A DNA stretch of 64,000 nt. Origin: Locusta migratoria. Taxonomy: Eukaryota > Arthropoda > Insecta > Orthoptera > Acrididae. Below, one piece after another: positions 21,617-32,891 of the stretch. The notes under the pieces are model-generated. The model had not been told where the DNA came from, ran no database searches, and saw nothing but the letters and a program-made list of their open reading frames with translations. The stretch spans positions 267,707,151 through 267,771,150 of the forward strand of contig CM048750.1 of assembly GCA_026315105.1 (NCBI GenBank), written 5' to 3'. The first letter of the stretch is position 1; the number at the start of each line of letters is the position of its first letter. A program made the translations under genes and the position numbers.

Positions 21617-24600
21617 ATGCCACCCCTATGAACCACAGACATTGCCGAGGTGGGGTGGCTTGCGTGCCTCAACGATGCAGTTAGCCGTACCGCAGGTGCA
21701 ACCACAGCGGAGGGGTATCTGTGGAGAGGCCAGACAAACGTGTGGTTGCTGAAGAGGGGCAGCGGCCTTTTCAGTAGTTACAGGGGCAACAGTCTGGATG
21801 ATTGACTGAGCTGGCCTTGTAACATCAGGTAATGTGGCTTTGCCACACAGTTACTGCGAACGGCTGAAAGCAAGGGGAAACTACAGCCGTTACTTTTCCC
21901 GAGGACATGCAGCTCTACTGTATCAAAATATGGTGATGGCACCCTCTTGGGTAAAATATTCCGGAGGTAAAATAGTCCCCCATTCGGATCTCCGGGCGGG
22001 GACTACTCAGGAGGATGTTGTCATCAGGAAAGACAATACTGGCATTCATCGGATCGGAGCCTGGAATGTTAGATCCCTTAATCAGGTAGGGAAGCTAGAA
22101 AATTTAAAAAGGGAAATGGATAGGTTGAAGTTAGATATAGTGGGGATTAGTGAATTTCGGTGGAAAGAGGAACAGGATTTCTAGTCAGGCGAGTCCAGGA
22201 ATATGAATAAGAAAATAGGACTGCGGGTAAACTACTATGAGCAACACAGTGATCGCATTATCGTAGTCAAGATAGATACGAAGCCAACACCGACCACAGT
22301 AGTACATGATTATATGCCAACTAGTTCTGCCAATGATGAGGAGATTGAAGAAATATATGAGGAGCTAAAGGAAATTATTCAGATAATTAAGGGAGAGGAA
22401 AACTTAATTGTTATGGGAAACTGGAATTTGGTAGTAGGACAAGGAAGGGAAGGGAAAATAGTAGGTGAATATGGTCTGGGAAAAAGGAATGAAAGAGGAA
22501 GCCGCCTGGTAGAATTTTGCACGGAACATAATTTAGTTATAACAAACACCTGGTTTAAGAATCACAAAAGAAGGTTGTATACGTGGAAGAGACCAGGACA
22601 CACTGGGAGATACCAGATAGATTTTATAATGGTAAAACATAGATTCCGGAACCAGGTGATAAACTGTAAGACATACCCAGGGGCAGATATAGACTCTGTC
22701 CATAATTTGTTAGTCATGAACTGTAGGTAGAAACTGAAAAAAACTGCAGAAAGGAAGGAATATGAGGAGGTGTGACTTAGATAAATTAAAGGAACGTGAA
22801 CTTCTGGAGAAATTCAGAGGGAGATTTAGGCAACAATTGACAGAAACAGGGGGAGATAAAACAGTAGAAGAGGAATGGGTAGCATTGAGAGATGAAATAG
22901 TGAAGACAGCAGAGGACAAAATAGGTAGAAAGGCAAGACCTACAAAAAAATCCTTGGATATCACAGGAAATACTAAATTTAATTGATGAAAGGAGAAAAT
23001 ATAAAATGTATTAAATGAAACAGACAAAATGGAGTACAGACGACTAAGAAATGAAATTGACAGGAAGTGCAAAATGGCTAAGCAGGAGTGGCTAGAAGCC
23101 AAATGCAAATCTGTAGAAGAATGTATAAGAAGGGGAAAGTAGAGACCGTCTACAGGAAAATAAAAGAGACATTTGGGGACAAGAAAAGCAACTCTACAAA
23201 TATCAAGAACTCAGATAGGAAACCGGTTCTCAGCAAAGAAGGGAAAGTTGAAAGGTGGAAAGAGTACATAGAGCAGCTCTACAAAGGAAATGAACTTACA
23301 CACAATGTTGTAGGAAGGGAAGAGGAAGTAGATCAAGATGAAATAGGAGATATTATACTGAGAGATCAATTTGACAGAGCCCTAAAGACCTAGGTCGGAA
23401 CAAAGTCCCAGGAGTAGATGACACACTAAATTCTCTGGGAGAGCCAACCATGACAAAACTATTTGAACTAGTGTGTAGGATGTATGAGACAGGCTAAATA
23501 CCCTCAGACTTTAAGAAAAATGTAATAATCCCCATTCCAAAGAAAGCAGGCGCAGACAGGTGAAAATTACAAAACGATCAGTCTGATAAGTCATGGTTGC
23601 AAAATTTTAACACGAATTATCTACAGGAGAATGGAAAAGCTTGTATAAGCTGACCTCGGGGAAGATCAGTTTGGATTCAGGAGGAACGTAAGCACCCTGG
23701 AGGCAATACTCACTTTACGTCTTATCTTAGAAGATAGAGGAAAGGCAAACCTCCATTTTTAGATTTTGTAGATTTGGAGAAAGCTATTGACAATGTTGAC
23801 TGGAATACACCCTTTCAAATTCTGAAGTCAGCAGGGGTAAAATACAGGGAAAGGAGAGTTATTTACAACTTGTACAAAAGCCAGACCACAGTTATTAGAC
23901 TCGAAGGGCATGAAAGAGAAGCATCAGTTGGGAAGGGAGTAAGACAGGGTTGTAGCCTTTCTCCAATGTTATTCAATTTGTACATTGAGCAAACTGTAAA
24001 GGAAAGGAAGGAGAAATTTGGTGAAGGAATTAAAGTTCAGGGGGAAGAATTAAAAACATTGCGTTTTGCCGACGACATAGTAATTCTGTCAGATGCAGCA
24101 AAGGACCTGGAAGAGCAATTGAACGGAATGGACAGTGTGCTGAAAGGTGCTTATAAGGTGAACATTAACAAAAGCAAAACAAGGGTAATTGAGTGCAGTC
24201 TAAGAAAATCGGGTGATGCTGAAGAAATTAGATTAGGTAACGCAGCAATAAAGGAGGTAGATGAGTTTTGTTACTTGGGCAGTAATATAACAAATGATGG
24301 TCGCAGTACAGAGGGTACAAAATGCAGAATGGCAATGGGAAGAAAATCATTTTTGAAAAAGAGAAATTTGCTAACATCGAACTTTAATTAAAGTGTTGGG
24401 AAGTTTTTTCTGAAGGTATTTGTGTGGAGTGTTGCCTTGTATGGGAGTGAAACATGGACGATAATCTGTGCAAACAGGAAGAGGATAGAGTGCTACAGAA
24501 GAATGCTGAAGATTAGGTGGGTGGATCGCGTAACTAATGAGGAGGTACTGTACAGAATTGGGGAGAAAATAAATTTCTGGCATACCCTGACTAAAAGAAG

Positions 24601-24830
24601 GGATCGCTTGGTAGGACACATTCTTAGACATCGAGGAATCGTAATTTTAGCATTGGAGGGAAGTGTGTGGGATAAAAATCGCAGAGGGAGACAAAGAGAC
24701 GCGTATAGTAAACAGATTCAAGTGGATGTGGGTTGTCGTTCTTATGAGGAGATGAAAAGGCTTGCTCAGGATAGGGTATTGTGGAGAGCTGCATCAAACC
24801 AGTCTCCGGACTGAAGACCATGACAACAAC
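21617..24830 (+). mobile_element. RTE-type LINE, nearly full length, 8-bp target duplication
   Basis: The element spans a 5' untranslated region (from about 21617), endonuclease (21834-22730), RT (about 23400-24390), C-terminus to 24814 and a short ACAACA tail. AGATGTCT flanks it at 21609-21616 and 24831-24838. The 5' end is supported by an independent internally deleted copy at 26653-27283. It lies in the intron of the minus-strand host gene, in the opposite orientation. Coding capacity is lost to several stops and frameshifts. Confidence 0.88.
21834..24814 (+). pseudogene. RTE-type ORF2 (endonuclease plus reverse transcriptase)
   Basis: Endonuclease: IHRIGAWNVRSLNQVGKLEN, LDIVGISEFRWK, NLIVMGNWNLV and YTWKRPGHTGRYQIDFIMVK, with PGADIDSVHNLLV at its end (the canonical SDH reads SVH). 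A stop at about 22182 replaces a Trp and another lies at about 22728. RT: EDQFGFRRN at about 23650, GVRQGCSLSPMLFNLYIEQT, catalytic RFADDIVILSD and EFCYLGSNITNDG. The C-terminus reads YGSETWT, YRRMLKIRWVDRVTNEEVL and RDRLVGHILRH. Frameshifts fall near 22770, 22980, 23390, 23760 and 24400. The pattern is that of RTE-clade proteins. Confidence 0.85.
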
Positions 24831-24975
24831 AGATGTCTTTGGTAGAAGTGTCAACCCAATCGACTAGAAGAAAAATATGCCGTTCAATATGCCTCAACCA
24901 TGGCGTTCGAATGGACGCCCTGTGGGATTTAAACCCATTCGTGAGTGTCCCTAGCGCTAGACGCTGGTCACGCAC

Positions 24976-25281
24976 CGTACTTCTCCTCGACGCTGCGCAC
25001 GTCGGCGGGCCGGCGCCGCATGAGGTACTCGCGCAGCGCCTGGTTCTCGAGGTGTCGGATGTAGTTGGCGTCGCGCAGCTTCTGGATGCAGTCCTCCAGG
25101 TCCTCGGCGCCGACGCTCTCGGGCGCGAAGCTGGGCCCCATCAGGGCGGCGGCACGCACCTCGGTAGGCATCAGCAGTACCTGCGTGGCCGCGCTGCGCA
25201 TGCTCCGGATGCTCGACCCGCTGCCGCGCCGGGACGGCGTGTTCGCCAAACTCTGCTTGTCCGCCGTGTCCCCCATCTCTC
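24976..25281 (-). CDS. Host gene, first coding exon (unidentified protein)
   Basis: On the minus strand a likely acceptor (TTGTGTGTGCAG, intron side ending at 25282) precedes GAGAGATG; the start codon is 25276-25274. The frame encodes exactly 100 codons plus one base and ends at 24976 before a donor GTGCGT. The protein begins MGDTADKQSLANTPSRRGSG, is Ser/Arg-rich for about 30 residues, and then has an acidic-to-basic helical stretch, EDLEDCIQKLRDANYIRHLE then NQALREYLMRRRP, that could form a coiled coil. GC content is far above the flanking DNA. The exon joins in phase to 14428-14538. I do not recognise the family; a ciliary coiled-coil protein of the CCDC113/CFAP263 sort is a weak guess from spacing only. 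Confidence 0.75.
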
Positions 25282-25383
25282 CTGCACACACAAGGCAATG
25301 TTTAAGCTGGAAAATAAAACAATGCCCCAAAAATGCACAAATAGATAGTTATGTTGAAAGTAGAGTGTATCGTCACGCGTGCC

Positions 25384-26652
25384 CGTCTCATTGACGTCGA
25401 TTTACAGTAGGATTTTGGAACATATACTTTGTTCGAATATTATGAACTACCTCGAAGAGAACGACCTATTAACCAATAGTCAACACGGATTCAGAAAGTA
25501 TCGCTCTTGCGAAACACAGCTTGCCCTTTATTCACATCAAGTCCTAAGTGCCATCGACAAGGGATCTCAAAACGATTCCATATTTCTGGATTTCCGGAAG
25601 GCTTTTGATACTGTACCCCACAAGCGGCTTCTAATGAAATTGCGTGCTTATGGAATATCTCCCCAATTGTGCGATTGGATTCACGATTTCCTATCAGAAA
25701 GGACACAGTTCGTTGTAATTGACGGTAAGTCAAACAGCAGTGATATCTGGCGTTCCACAGGGAAGCGTTATAGGTCCCCTACTCTTCCTCATGTTTATAA
25801 ACGATTTAGGAGACAATCTGAATAGCTCCCTTAGACTGTTCGCGGATGATGCTGTCGTTTATCGGTTAGTGAAGTCAACAGATGATCAAAAGCAACTACA
25901 AAGACAAAATTTTTGCATGGTGCGAAATTTGGCAATTGACACCAAATAAAGAAAAGTGTGAAGTAATACACATGACCACTAAAAGAAATCCGCTGAACTT
26001 CAATTACGCGATAAATCAGTCAAACCTTAAGGTCGTAGATTCTACCAAATACCTAGGAGTTACAATTACGAACAACTTTGACTGGAGAGAACACACAGAA
26101 AATATTGTGGGGAAGGCGAACCAAAGGTTACGTTTCATCGGCAGAACGCTTCGAAGATGCACCAGCTCCACCAAAGAGACTGGCTACATCACACTTGTGC
26201 GTCCTCTCCTGGAGTACTGTTGCCCCTTGTGGGACCCTCACCAGGTGGGACTGACGGAAGATATTGAGAAGGTTCAGAGAAGGGCAGCTCGTTTTGTTTC
26301 ATCACGTTACGGGGAGGAAAGCGTCACGGAAATGTTGCACGAATTGGGGTTGAAATCATTAAAAGAAAGACGTTATTCATTGCGGCGTGATCTGTTTGCG
26401 AAGTTTCAATCACCGACTTTTACTTATGAATGTGAAAATATTTTGCTAGCACCCACCTACATAGGGAGAAATGACCATCACAATAAAATAAGAGAAATCA
26501 GAACGAAAACGGAACGATTTAGGTGTTCTTTCTTCCCGCGCGCTATTAGAGAATGGAACGGTAGAGAAAAGTTATGAAAGTGGTTAATGTACCCTCTGTC
26601 AGGCACTTAAATGTGATTTGCAGAGTATCTATGTAGATGTAGATGTAGATGT
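25384..26652 (+). pseudogene. CR1/jockey-type LINE copy 4, 5'-truncated, least decayed
   Basis: It enters at VSLTSIYSRILEHILCSNIM and carries NDLLTNSQHGFRKYRSCETQ, DFRKAFDTVPHKRLLMKLRA, GVPQGSVIGPLLFLMFINDL, catalytic LRLFADDAVVYRLVKS, KYLGVTITNNFDWREH and the C-terminal FAKFQSPTFTYECENILLAP. Only two frame changes (near 25730 and 25890) break the truncated ORF. The 3' end is a (TGTAGA)n run at about 26630-26650. A direct repeat of about 55 bp flanks it (25330-25384 and 27291-27346). Confidence 0.88.
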
Positions 26653-27283
26653 AGAAATGTGTTGTTGTTGTTGTGGTCTTCGGTCCGGAGATTGGTTAGA
26701 TGCAGCTTTCCACAATACCCTATCCTGAGCAAGCCTCTTCAACTCCACATAAGAACGGCAACCTACATCTGTCTGAATCTGTTTCCTGTATCCATTTCTC
26801 TTTTTAAATTTTCTAGCTTCCCTGCTCGATTAAGGGATCTAACATTCCACGCTCCGATCCGTAGAATGCCAGTCTTGTCTTTTCTGACGATCACATCCTC
26901 CTGAGTAGTTCCCGCCCGGAAATCCGAATGGGGGACTATTTTATCTCCGGAATATTTTACCCGAGAGCATGCCATCAACATATGTTCATACAGTAGAGCT
27001 GCATGTCCTCGGGAAAAGTAACGGCTATAGTTTCCCCTTGCTTTCAGCCGTTCGCAGTAACTGTGTGGCAAAGCCACATTACCTGATGTTACAAGGCCAG
27101 CTCAGTCAATCATCCAGACTGTTGCCCCTGTAACTACTGAAAAGGCTGCTGCCCCTCTTCAGGAACCACACGTTTGTCTGGCCTCTCCACAGATACCCGT
27201 CCGCTGTGGTTACACCTACAGTACGGCTATCTGCATCGTTGAGGCACACAAGCCACCCCACATCGGCAATGTGTGTGGTTCAT
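26653..27283 (-). mobile_element. Internally deleted RTE derivative
   Basis: On the minus strand the 5' untranslated region and first codons of the RTE (MALPHSYCERLKARGNYSRY onward to LENLKREMD) join directly to the last part of the element (QMQVAVL... matching the segment before 24814), ending in a (CAACAACAA) tail at 26653. Compared with 21617-24830, about 2.5 kb including most of ORF2 is missing. Such a derivative can only move with enzymes supplied by a full element. It sits between the 3' end of LINE copy 4 and the right-hand flanking repeat. Confidence 0.85.
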
Positions 27284-27390
27284 GGGTCGCAAAAAATGCA
27301 CAAATTGATAGTTATGTTGAAAGTAGAGTGTATCGTCAGGCGTGCCCCAGGGGAGTGTGGTAGGACCGCTATTATTTTCTATCTACGAGG
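27284..27390 (+). pseudogene. Short LINE RT fragment (target of copy 4)
   Basis: GCGTGCCCCAGGGGAGTGTG and the following bases read approximately VPQGSVVGPLLF, an RT signature, in broken frames. The preceding about 55 bases are also found at 25330-25384. This is therefore the right-hand part of an older LINE fragment into which LINE copy 4 was inserted. Confidence 0.6.
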
Positions 27391-27639
27391 CGCATCCAGA
27401 AAGTAAGTTCCGTTTCAATTTATCTCCGCTGCAGCGCTGCGATTGCAGTTCCGCACATGCGCTGTAGACGATGTGTATCTTGTTGTTGTTGGATTTTTGA
27501 AGGGACTAAACAGCAACGGTTTCTTGTTCCGTTCTGAGAGATAAAACATTGTGTTAAGCGTTCCTAAGGAAATGCGTGAACAAGTCAAAGAGATTAAAAA
27601 TCACTGGTAAATATGAGGAAAGGATACAAGTAAAAACGG
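27391..27639. other. Possible mariner terminus and unassigned DNA
   Basis: ACGAGGCGCATCCAGAAAGT at about 27386-27405 resembles a mariner-type inverted-repeat end, but I see no partner end and no transposase. The rest is unassigned and runs into the 3' end of the RNase H LINE. Confidence 0.3.
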
Positions 27640-28815
27640 AGAAGAAAACACACCACCATTAAATCACATGATAAAAACCAGCTGCGCGAATAAAATCTAA
27701 AACACGTTCAACCATATCGGCATCGTCTCTTAGCATAAAAGAAAGCGCATCTGGCAGATTAAAAGATTGTCACAAGGCAACTTAAAGTGGACAGTCCATC
27801 AGAATGTGGACCACTGTCAAGGGGGCGCCACAGTCACACTGTGGTGCGTCCTGTCGTCGAAGAAGGTGGCCATGCGACAGTCATGTGTGGCCGATTCGTA
27901 GGCGACAGAGAACAACAGATTCCCTACGATACGACCGCAGTGAGGACTTCCATCCGACCGTAGGTAGCTTCACTGCACGAAGCTTGTTGGGTTGAGCAAA
28001 GTTAGCCCACTCGGAATCCCACAGGCCACGGATCTTCCGATGGAACGCCAGTCTGAGATCGCTCTCCGGAAGAATAATAGCCAATGGACTGAATGAAGTA
28101 GCCCGCTTAGCCAGCTGATCCACACGTTCGTTTCCAGGAATCCCGATGTTGCCTGGGGTCCAAACTAAGACCACAGAGCGACCAGACCGAACAAGCCTGG
28201 AAACAGACTCCTGTATGGATTGCACCAAAAGGGTGTTTCAGGAAACATTTGGCGAGGGCTTGCAAGCCACTCAAGGAGTCAGAACAGATGACCAGAGACT
28301 CCCCAGGGCACGCTCTGAGATGTTCAAGTGCCCGATAGATGACGACCAATTCCGCAGTGAACACGCTACTCCCACAGGGCAGTGAATGCTGTTCGATATG
28401 TTCACCATGGACATATGCATATCCTGTACGGCCGTCGACCACGGAACCATCCGTGAACACGACTTCCGCGCCACAGAACGACTCTAAAACCGCCTGAAAC
28501 TGGCGACGGAGACTCAGTGGCGCTACACGGGCTTTCGACGCATGCGACAAGCCCAGCCGAAGCTGTGGACGTGAAAGAGACCAAAGAGCGGTAAGGCAAG
28601 GTCAGTGAAAATTAGGAGGGATGGGAAGGGACTCAAGAGATGACAGGAGGTCGTTGTCATGTAGATGGGAGTGCAGCAGGTGGACAAAGAAGCCTGCGAT
28701 TCGGATGGTGCGGTATTGCATGAACATGGGCAGTATAGGAGGATAACAGCTGCTGCCGGCGAAATCGCAGGGGAAGGACTCCAGCTTCAGCCAGCAGGCT
28801 TGCCACTGGACTTGT
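27640..28815 (-). pseudogene. LINE fragment with RNase H domain
   Basis: On the minus strand, from about 28815 down: LAEAGVLPLRFRRQQLLSSY (post-RT region), then from 28460 VVFTDGSVVDGRTGYAYVHG, SSVFTAELVVIYRALEHLRA and ICSDSLSGLQALAK (RNase H metal-site residues in TDGS, E and SDS). After a shift near 28200 it reads LVWTPGNIGIPGNERVDQLA (HIGI/N-ER-D motif with Asn for His) and then a C-terminal region with VVLCRLRIGHT. This is the tail of an I/Loa-like LINE. It may complement the RT-less LINE at 6130-8555, but I cannot show they are the same family. Confidence 0.8.
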
Positions 28816-28864
28816 TTTGCAAAGTACACGTAAGTATCAATAATTAAAACACTTACAGTATCTG

Positions 28865-28932
28865 TCCGCATAGCTCTGGTGGTAGAGTCCTGGCCTATAA
28901 ACCATACAATCGATCGTTCGAATCCCATTGTA
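28865..28932 (+). repeat. tRNA-like sequence
   Basis: TAGCTCTGGTGGTAGAG fits an A-box/D-arm and CGTTCGAATCCC fits a B-box/T-loop. The arms do not pair cleanly, so it is more likely a SINE head or tRNA pseudogene than a working tRNA. Confidence 0.5.
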
Positions 28933-29204
28933 CATTTCTTTTTTAATTCAGTTATATAAAACATTTTATGATCTCTGATTACATGTGTTTTGTCAGATTT
29001 TGTTTATGTGTATGTTGACGAGCTGAAAACCTTGGCATTACGTAAAACGATGGTTGAGTAGGTTACCTTGAAAAGCCAATAGTAGCTATGAAGATGACTT
29101 TCCAAAAACAGTGTCGTAGCTTTTCGCAAACTGAACAATCAAAGACTACCGTCGTCAAATATAGTAACAAGAAATGTAACTTACTTATTTTTATTAACAA
29201 TAAT

Positions 29205-29478
29205 AATCTCTGTGGCTCATTCGCCTCGTGAAAGTCTTTCAACTGGACGCCACTTCGGAGACTTGCGTGTCCCTAACCTACCCCAGTTATCCAACCGGGG
29301 AAAAGGGACCTACAGCTTAACGTGGAATCCGAACCACGTGTCGTTTCTGGCGATTCCTCACATCGTTGAGAGGTGAAGGATGGATTAAAGTGCAGACTGA
29401 AAAAATCCGAGGCCCGACCGGGTTTCGAACCCGCGACCCTTCGGTTTCCAGTCGAGCCTTTACCCCAAGACCACCAGG
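29205..29478 (-). mobile_element. SINE family B, with tRNA head
   Basis: The minus strand begins with a tRNA-like head GGTGGTCTTGGGGTAAAGG and B box GGGTTCGAAACCC. The body contains CGTGGTTCGGATTCCACGTT, shared with the SINE at 15463-15748, and the 3' end lies in AATAATAAT-rich sequence near 29205. This copy keeps the 5' head the other lacks. Confidence 0.8.
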
Positions 29479-29627
29479 TTATTGAAACTATCATTATTAT
29501 CAACCTTCTATAAAATATAGAAAATTACGAATAAAAAATACGAACATTTTCATAAATTTACAATTAGATATTGAAATTGTGTAAGTATTCGAATATAATG
29601 AAAAAAAATAATAATAAATAAATAAAA

Positions 29628-29704
29628 CGGACTGTTAGAACAGGATTCGAACTACCGACTCTGCGGTTGTTAAGCAACACCGACAGATGCTGCAGTTCTT
29701 CAGG
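29628..29704 (-). repeat. tRNA-like sequence
   Basis: On the minus strand GTTGCTTAACAACCGCAGAG and AGTTCGAATCCTG resemble the anticodon and T arms of a tRNA. The D arm is poor. Probably tRNA-derived. Confidence 0.5.
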
Positions 29705-29799
29705 TTGGTACTGACGTTTACTGGTAATTTACGAGAAAGATTACTCTCGAAGCTGTACGGTCGGAACCGCTATATATCGATTGTCGATCACGTGGTTTT

Positions 29800-30100
29800 T
29801 CATGCGTGGGATGCGTAAATATGAGTATTTACTAATGTATCATAGCGTATAAATACATTTTCTTACTAGAAATCAACCGATAATAAAAAAGTTACTTCAC
29901 TCGCGTGATGTGTAAAAAGGGATATTTACTAATGTGTCATACTCTACAGATACATTATTTTACTAGAAATCTACCGATAACAACGAAGTTACTTCACCTG
30001 CGAGTTGAGTGAATACCAACATTTACTACTGTATCATAAAGTAGAAATACGTTTCATTACTAGAAATCTGCCGATAACAGAGGACGTACTCTATTAATGA
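29800..30100. repeat. 97-bp tandem repeat, three copies
   Basis: ATTTACT starts at 29827, 29924 and 30021, an exact 97-base spacing. Each unit also carries TACTAGAAATC(T/A)(A/G)CCGATAA and a GAAGTTACTTCACTCGCG-like segment. The copies differ by substitutions. No coding content. Confidence 0.85.
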
Positions 30101-30429
30101 GCGAAGTATTTGTCTTGAAGTACTCTCTCAGTTGCATATGCACTTTCTTAATGAAAAGACACTAAAGAAATACATACTCCAAACTTAATAAGTGGCGTGA
30201 CAATACTGACGCAATCGACGTTCGATAAATATTGATTCCGTACTACTTCGAGTGTAAGCATTCTTGGAAATTACCCGTTTACTTGTAAAACTTTGAAGTC
30301 GATTTTTTCGAGAAATTTTGAGAGTCGCGTCCAATGGCTTTGGCTGATTGTTATTTGAGTCCTGAACCTCACGTACCATAAACATCAAAAAAATGTAAAA
30401 TCCGATACCCATGTGGTCTCCTTGTAAGA

Positions 30430-30535
30430 CAGGGTGTACATAAAGTCCGGGAATACCTGTCGACAAGCAACACTCATGACACAGTGGCTGCAACATGTCC
30501 AAGTAGGAATTAGGAATATCCAGTGACAATGCTCT

Positions 30536-30568
<33 letters not shown>

Positions 30569-31020
30569 ATCATCGTTCGGAAATCAGTCCCTTATGTCCA
30601 TCACCACCACCACTCAGTCCCAGATTCAATGGATGTGGATGTTTTGTACACCAGAGTGAACAATTATGCCATTAGTGCGAAAAGTGGCTTCATCGCTAAA
30701 AATCAAGCCATCAACAATGCCATTCCAATCCTCATTCATTTGTTTCAACTGCAAACAAAGCTCAAAACGCTTGTCTTTGTCGTCGTCAGTGAACTTCTGC
30801 AGTAGCTCCAATTTGAATGCTTTGATAGACAGCTTCTGTCACAGGACTTTCCACACTGCAGTTGGAACCAGTTCGAGTTCACGACGCACCGTTTTCTTTG
30901 GATTCCTTATGAATGTCTCTTGTACGCGCTCCACGTTCTCTTCATTCACACCAGGACGTCCGCTTCTCTTTGTCGGGTAGAAAATCTTTGCCAGGATGGT
31001 AATATTAGAAATCCGAACCA
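30430..31020 (-). pseudogene. Tc1/mariner-like transposase remnant split by an A-tract
   Basis: On the minus strand 31020-30839 encodes RSGRPGVNEENVERVQETFI and TVRRELELVPTAVWKVL, a helix-turn-helix N-terminus. 30811-30626 encodes DDDKDKRFELCLQLKQM and GLIFSDEATFRTNG, the first catalytic Asp region of the DDE domain. A 30-base A run (plus strand, 30537-30566) follows, and an end-like sequence with GGGTGTACATAAAGTCCGGG lies at 30432-30451. Most of the DDE domain is missing. Confidence 0.65.
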
Positions 31021-31619
31021 TAAATAATTACTTGATTAGTGTTTTGTACATACTATGAAGTAAATAAATAATGCTGTTCCTGCTGTATGGTTGACGGGTT
31101 CTAGTATGTAACTTTGTCTGCTTAGTAAAAGTAATTGTCCTCGTACAACGAAGTTATCAAGACAAAACATTTGCGTTGTCACGCGATTGACTAGCCAACG
31201 TCACGTGATTGCAGTATCCTTTGCCAACATTTTCACGCGGTGTCGCCAGGACGAGAAGTAAAATTTAGCAAACTACGATAATCATAAATAAATATGGACC
31301 AACAAAATGTTGTATGCACCTTCCTAGGAACTTGTCACATGTATCACTATGAGACGCCATTCATCGTGCCTTACAACAGGGCGTAAAACTATTTAGAAAT
31401 TCTGCATTTATTACCCCCAGGTTCACGAAAATTACAAAATTTATTTGATTAACAGTAAGTAGCAGATACTTCCTCAAGTAGTCTTATGTTCGCCCTAACT
31501 ACGTATTCGTCACCAGATATGAAATGAAACTGGTAATGTATTTTTCTTTTTTTCATAGTAATTGGTCCTGTTGTTAAAGTACTCATGTTTCCCGCTACCT
31601 CTTTCGTTGTTTTCCGGTT
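31021..31619. other. Unassigned DNA with the shared core repeat
   Basis: 31071-31150 is a plus-strand copy of the core found in several MITE families (GGTTGACGGGTTC, AGTAATTGTCCTCGTA). The rest shows no features. Confidence 0.5.
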
Positions 31620-31926
31620 GAAGTTGGGGAAAGTTGGGTAAGATGGAGACATTAATGTTTATTATAATTTTTCTGGCTCTTGTGTTGAAATCAGATATTT
31701 TATTTATGGAAAAACGATTGCTTAATTTATCTCCTTGTTAGTGACAGTACCATTCGTCGGCTTGCCCTACAGGTGGGGTAAGATGACGAAACGAATATTT
31801 TATTTAGAAAACAAGAATTTTATTGAAGCTTATCTACTCATCAAAAGATGACACAGACATAACATTTCTCCTTTGCATCCCTGTAATTTAAGCCCGTAAA
31901 TTGAGCAGAGCCTCCTTCATCAACAT

Positions 31927-31961
<35 letters not shown>

Positions 31962-32500
31962 TTGTGACCTAAAGTAGCTTCAGGAAGGCTGAACTCCGTT
32001 GCGGCGGCTTTAACAAGCTTTCCATCTCTCACACGCTGCATTTCCTTTTTCAATGACTCCTTGCTCCATTTCTGTCTCGCTGTCTTCCTTATGAATACAT
32101 AATTCGTCATCTTAACCGCAGTCACATTTTGGATTCAGTCTTATACATGCACACAGTCTTACACAATAAATTAATTAAACCGCTATTAAAACAAAAGTAA
32201 ATCCACAAGGTTTAAGATGAATCAAGTGATATTCATTAATACAAAAGTATTACTTGCATGAAATTTACTTAAACCGCAGGAAAAATTGTTACAAAAAAAA
32301 TAGCATTTATTTCCTAGCCTCCGTTTTCAACAAACCAAAATGGCCGAGCAGTTCTATTTCAAGAGACACGACTGCAGAGCGCGCTAAGGAAGTGGTACCA
32401 CAGTGCACGTTAAACAATCTGTAGATTTATCGGATAAATTCAAAATTCGTCATCTTAGACTCCTCGTCAACTTATCCGACCTGTCCCCAGTTTCGTGTCA
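31620..32500 (-). pseudogene. Pogo-like transposon remnant
   Basis: The minus-strand frame 32125-31841 encodes NYVFIRKTARQKWSKESLKK then EMQRVRDGKLVKAAATEFSL, a Psq/CENP-B-type helix-turn-helix N-terminus as in pogo transposases. It runs straight into a 30-base homopolymer (T on the plus strand, 31929-31958). Imperfect terminal repeats are suggested by GGGGAAAGTTGGGTAAGAT near 31626 and the inverted CAACTTATCCGACCTGTCCC near 32469. No DDE domain is present. Confidence 0.6.
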
Positions 32501-32891
32501 GCGGCATTTGTTTGACCTGCAGATGTTGGTACCAGCGCGGTGAATCACCTGAGATGAAGACAGCCAATTATGAATACCGTTCAGAAATTCATGTCTTTTT
32601 GCTTTTTTTCAAACAATTCGGCGTTGTGCAGATATTTAATTTTTAAGTGTAATATATAGCAAAAGCGTAACACAATAGAAGGAAATATGTTAATGTTAAG
32701 ACGAATTACGCTATATATGTTACTGATGCTCCTTTCAAACAAAGAAAATTAAACAACAAAGCCGTTACACATTCGTAGAAAATAGTTTCCTATTTTTAAC
32801 GAGCTAATTTGAAAGAAGCTTTTCGTATCGAAGGCACGATTTCTTGACGATGAATTTGGGTATCGAACAAGAAGGACGACAAATGAAAAAA

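Noticed and set aside
24833..25394. Overlapping long open frames on both strands around exon 1
   Set aside because: High GC reduces stops in all frames. Only the minus-strand frame starting at 25276 has flanking splice sites and joins in phase to another exon.
28865..29704. Functional tRNA genes
   Set aside because: A- and B-box matches exist, but the arms do not pair into a proper cloverleaf and most sit in SINE-like contexts.
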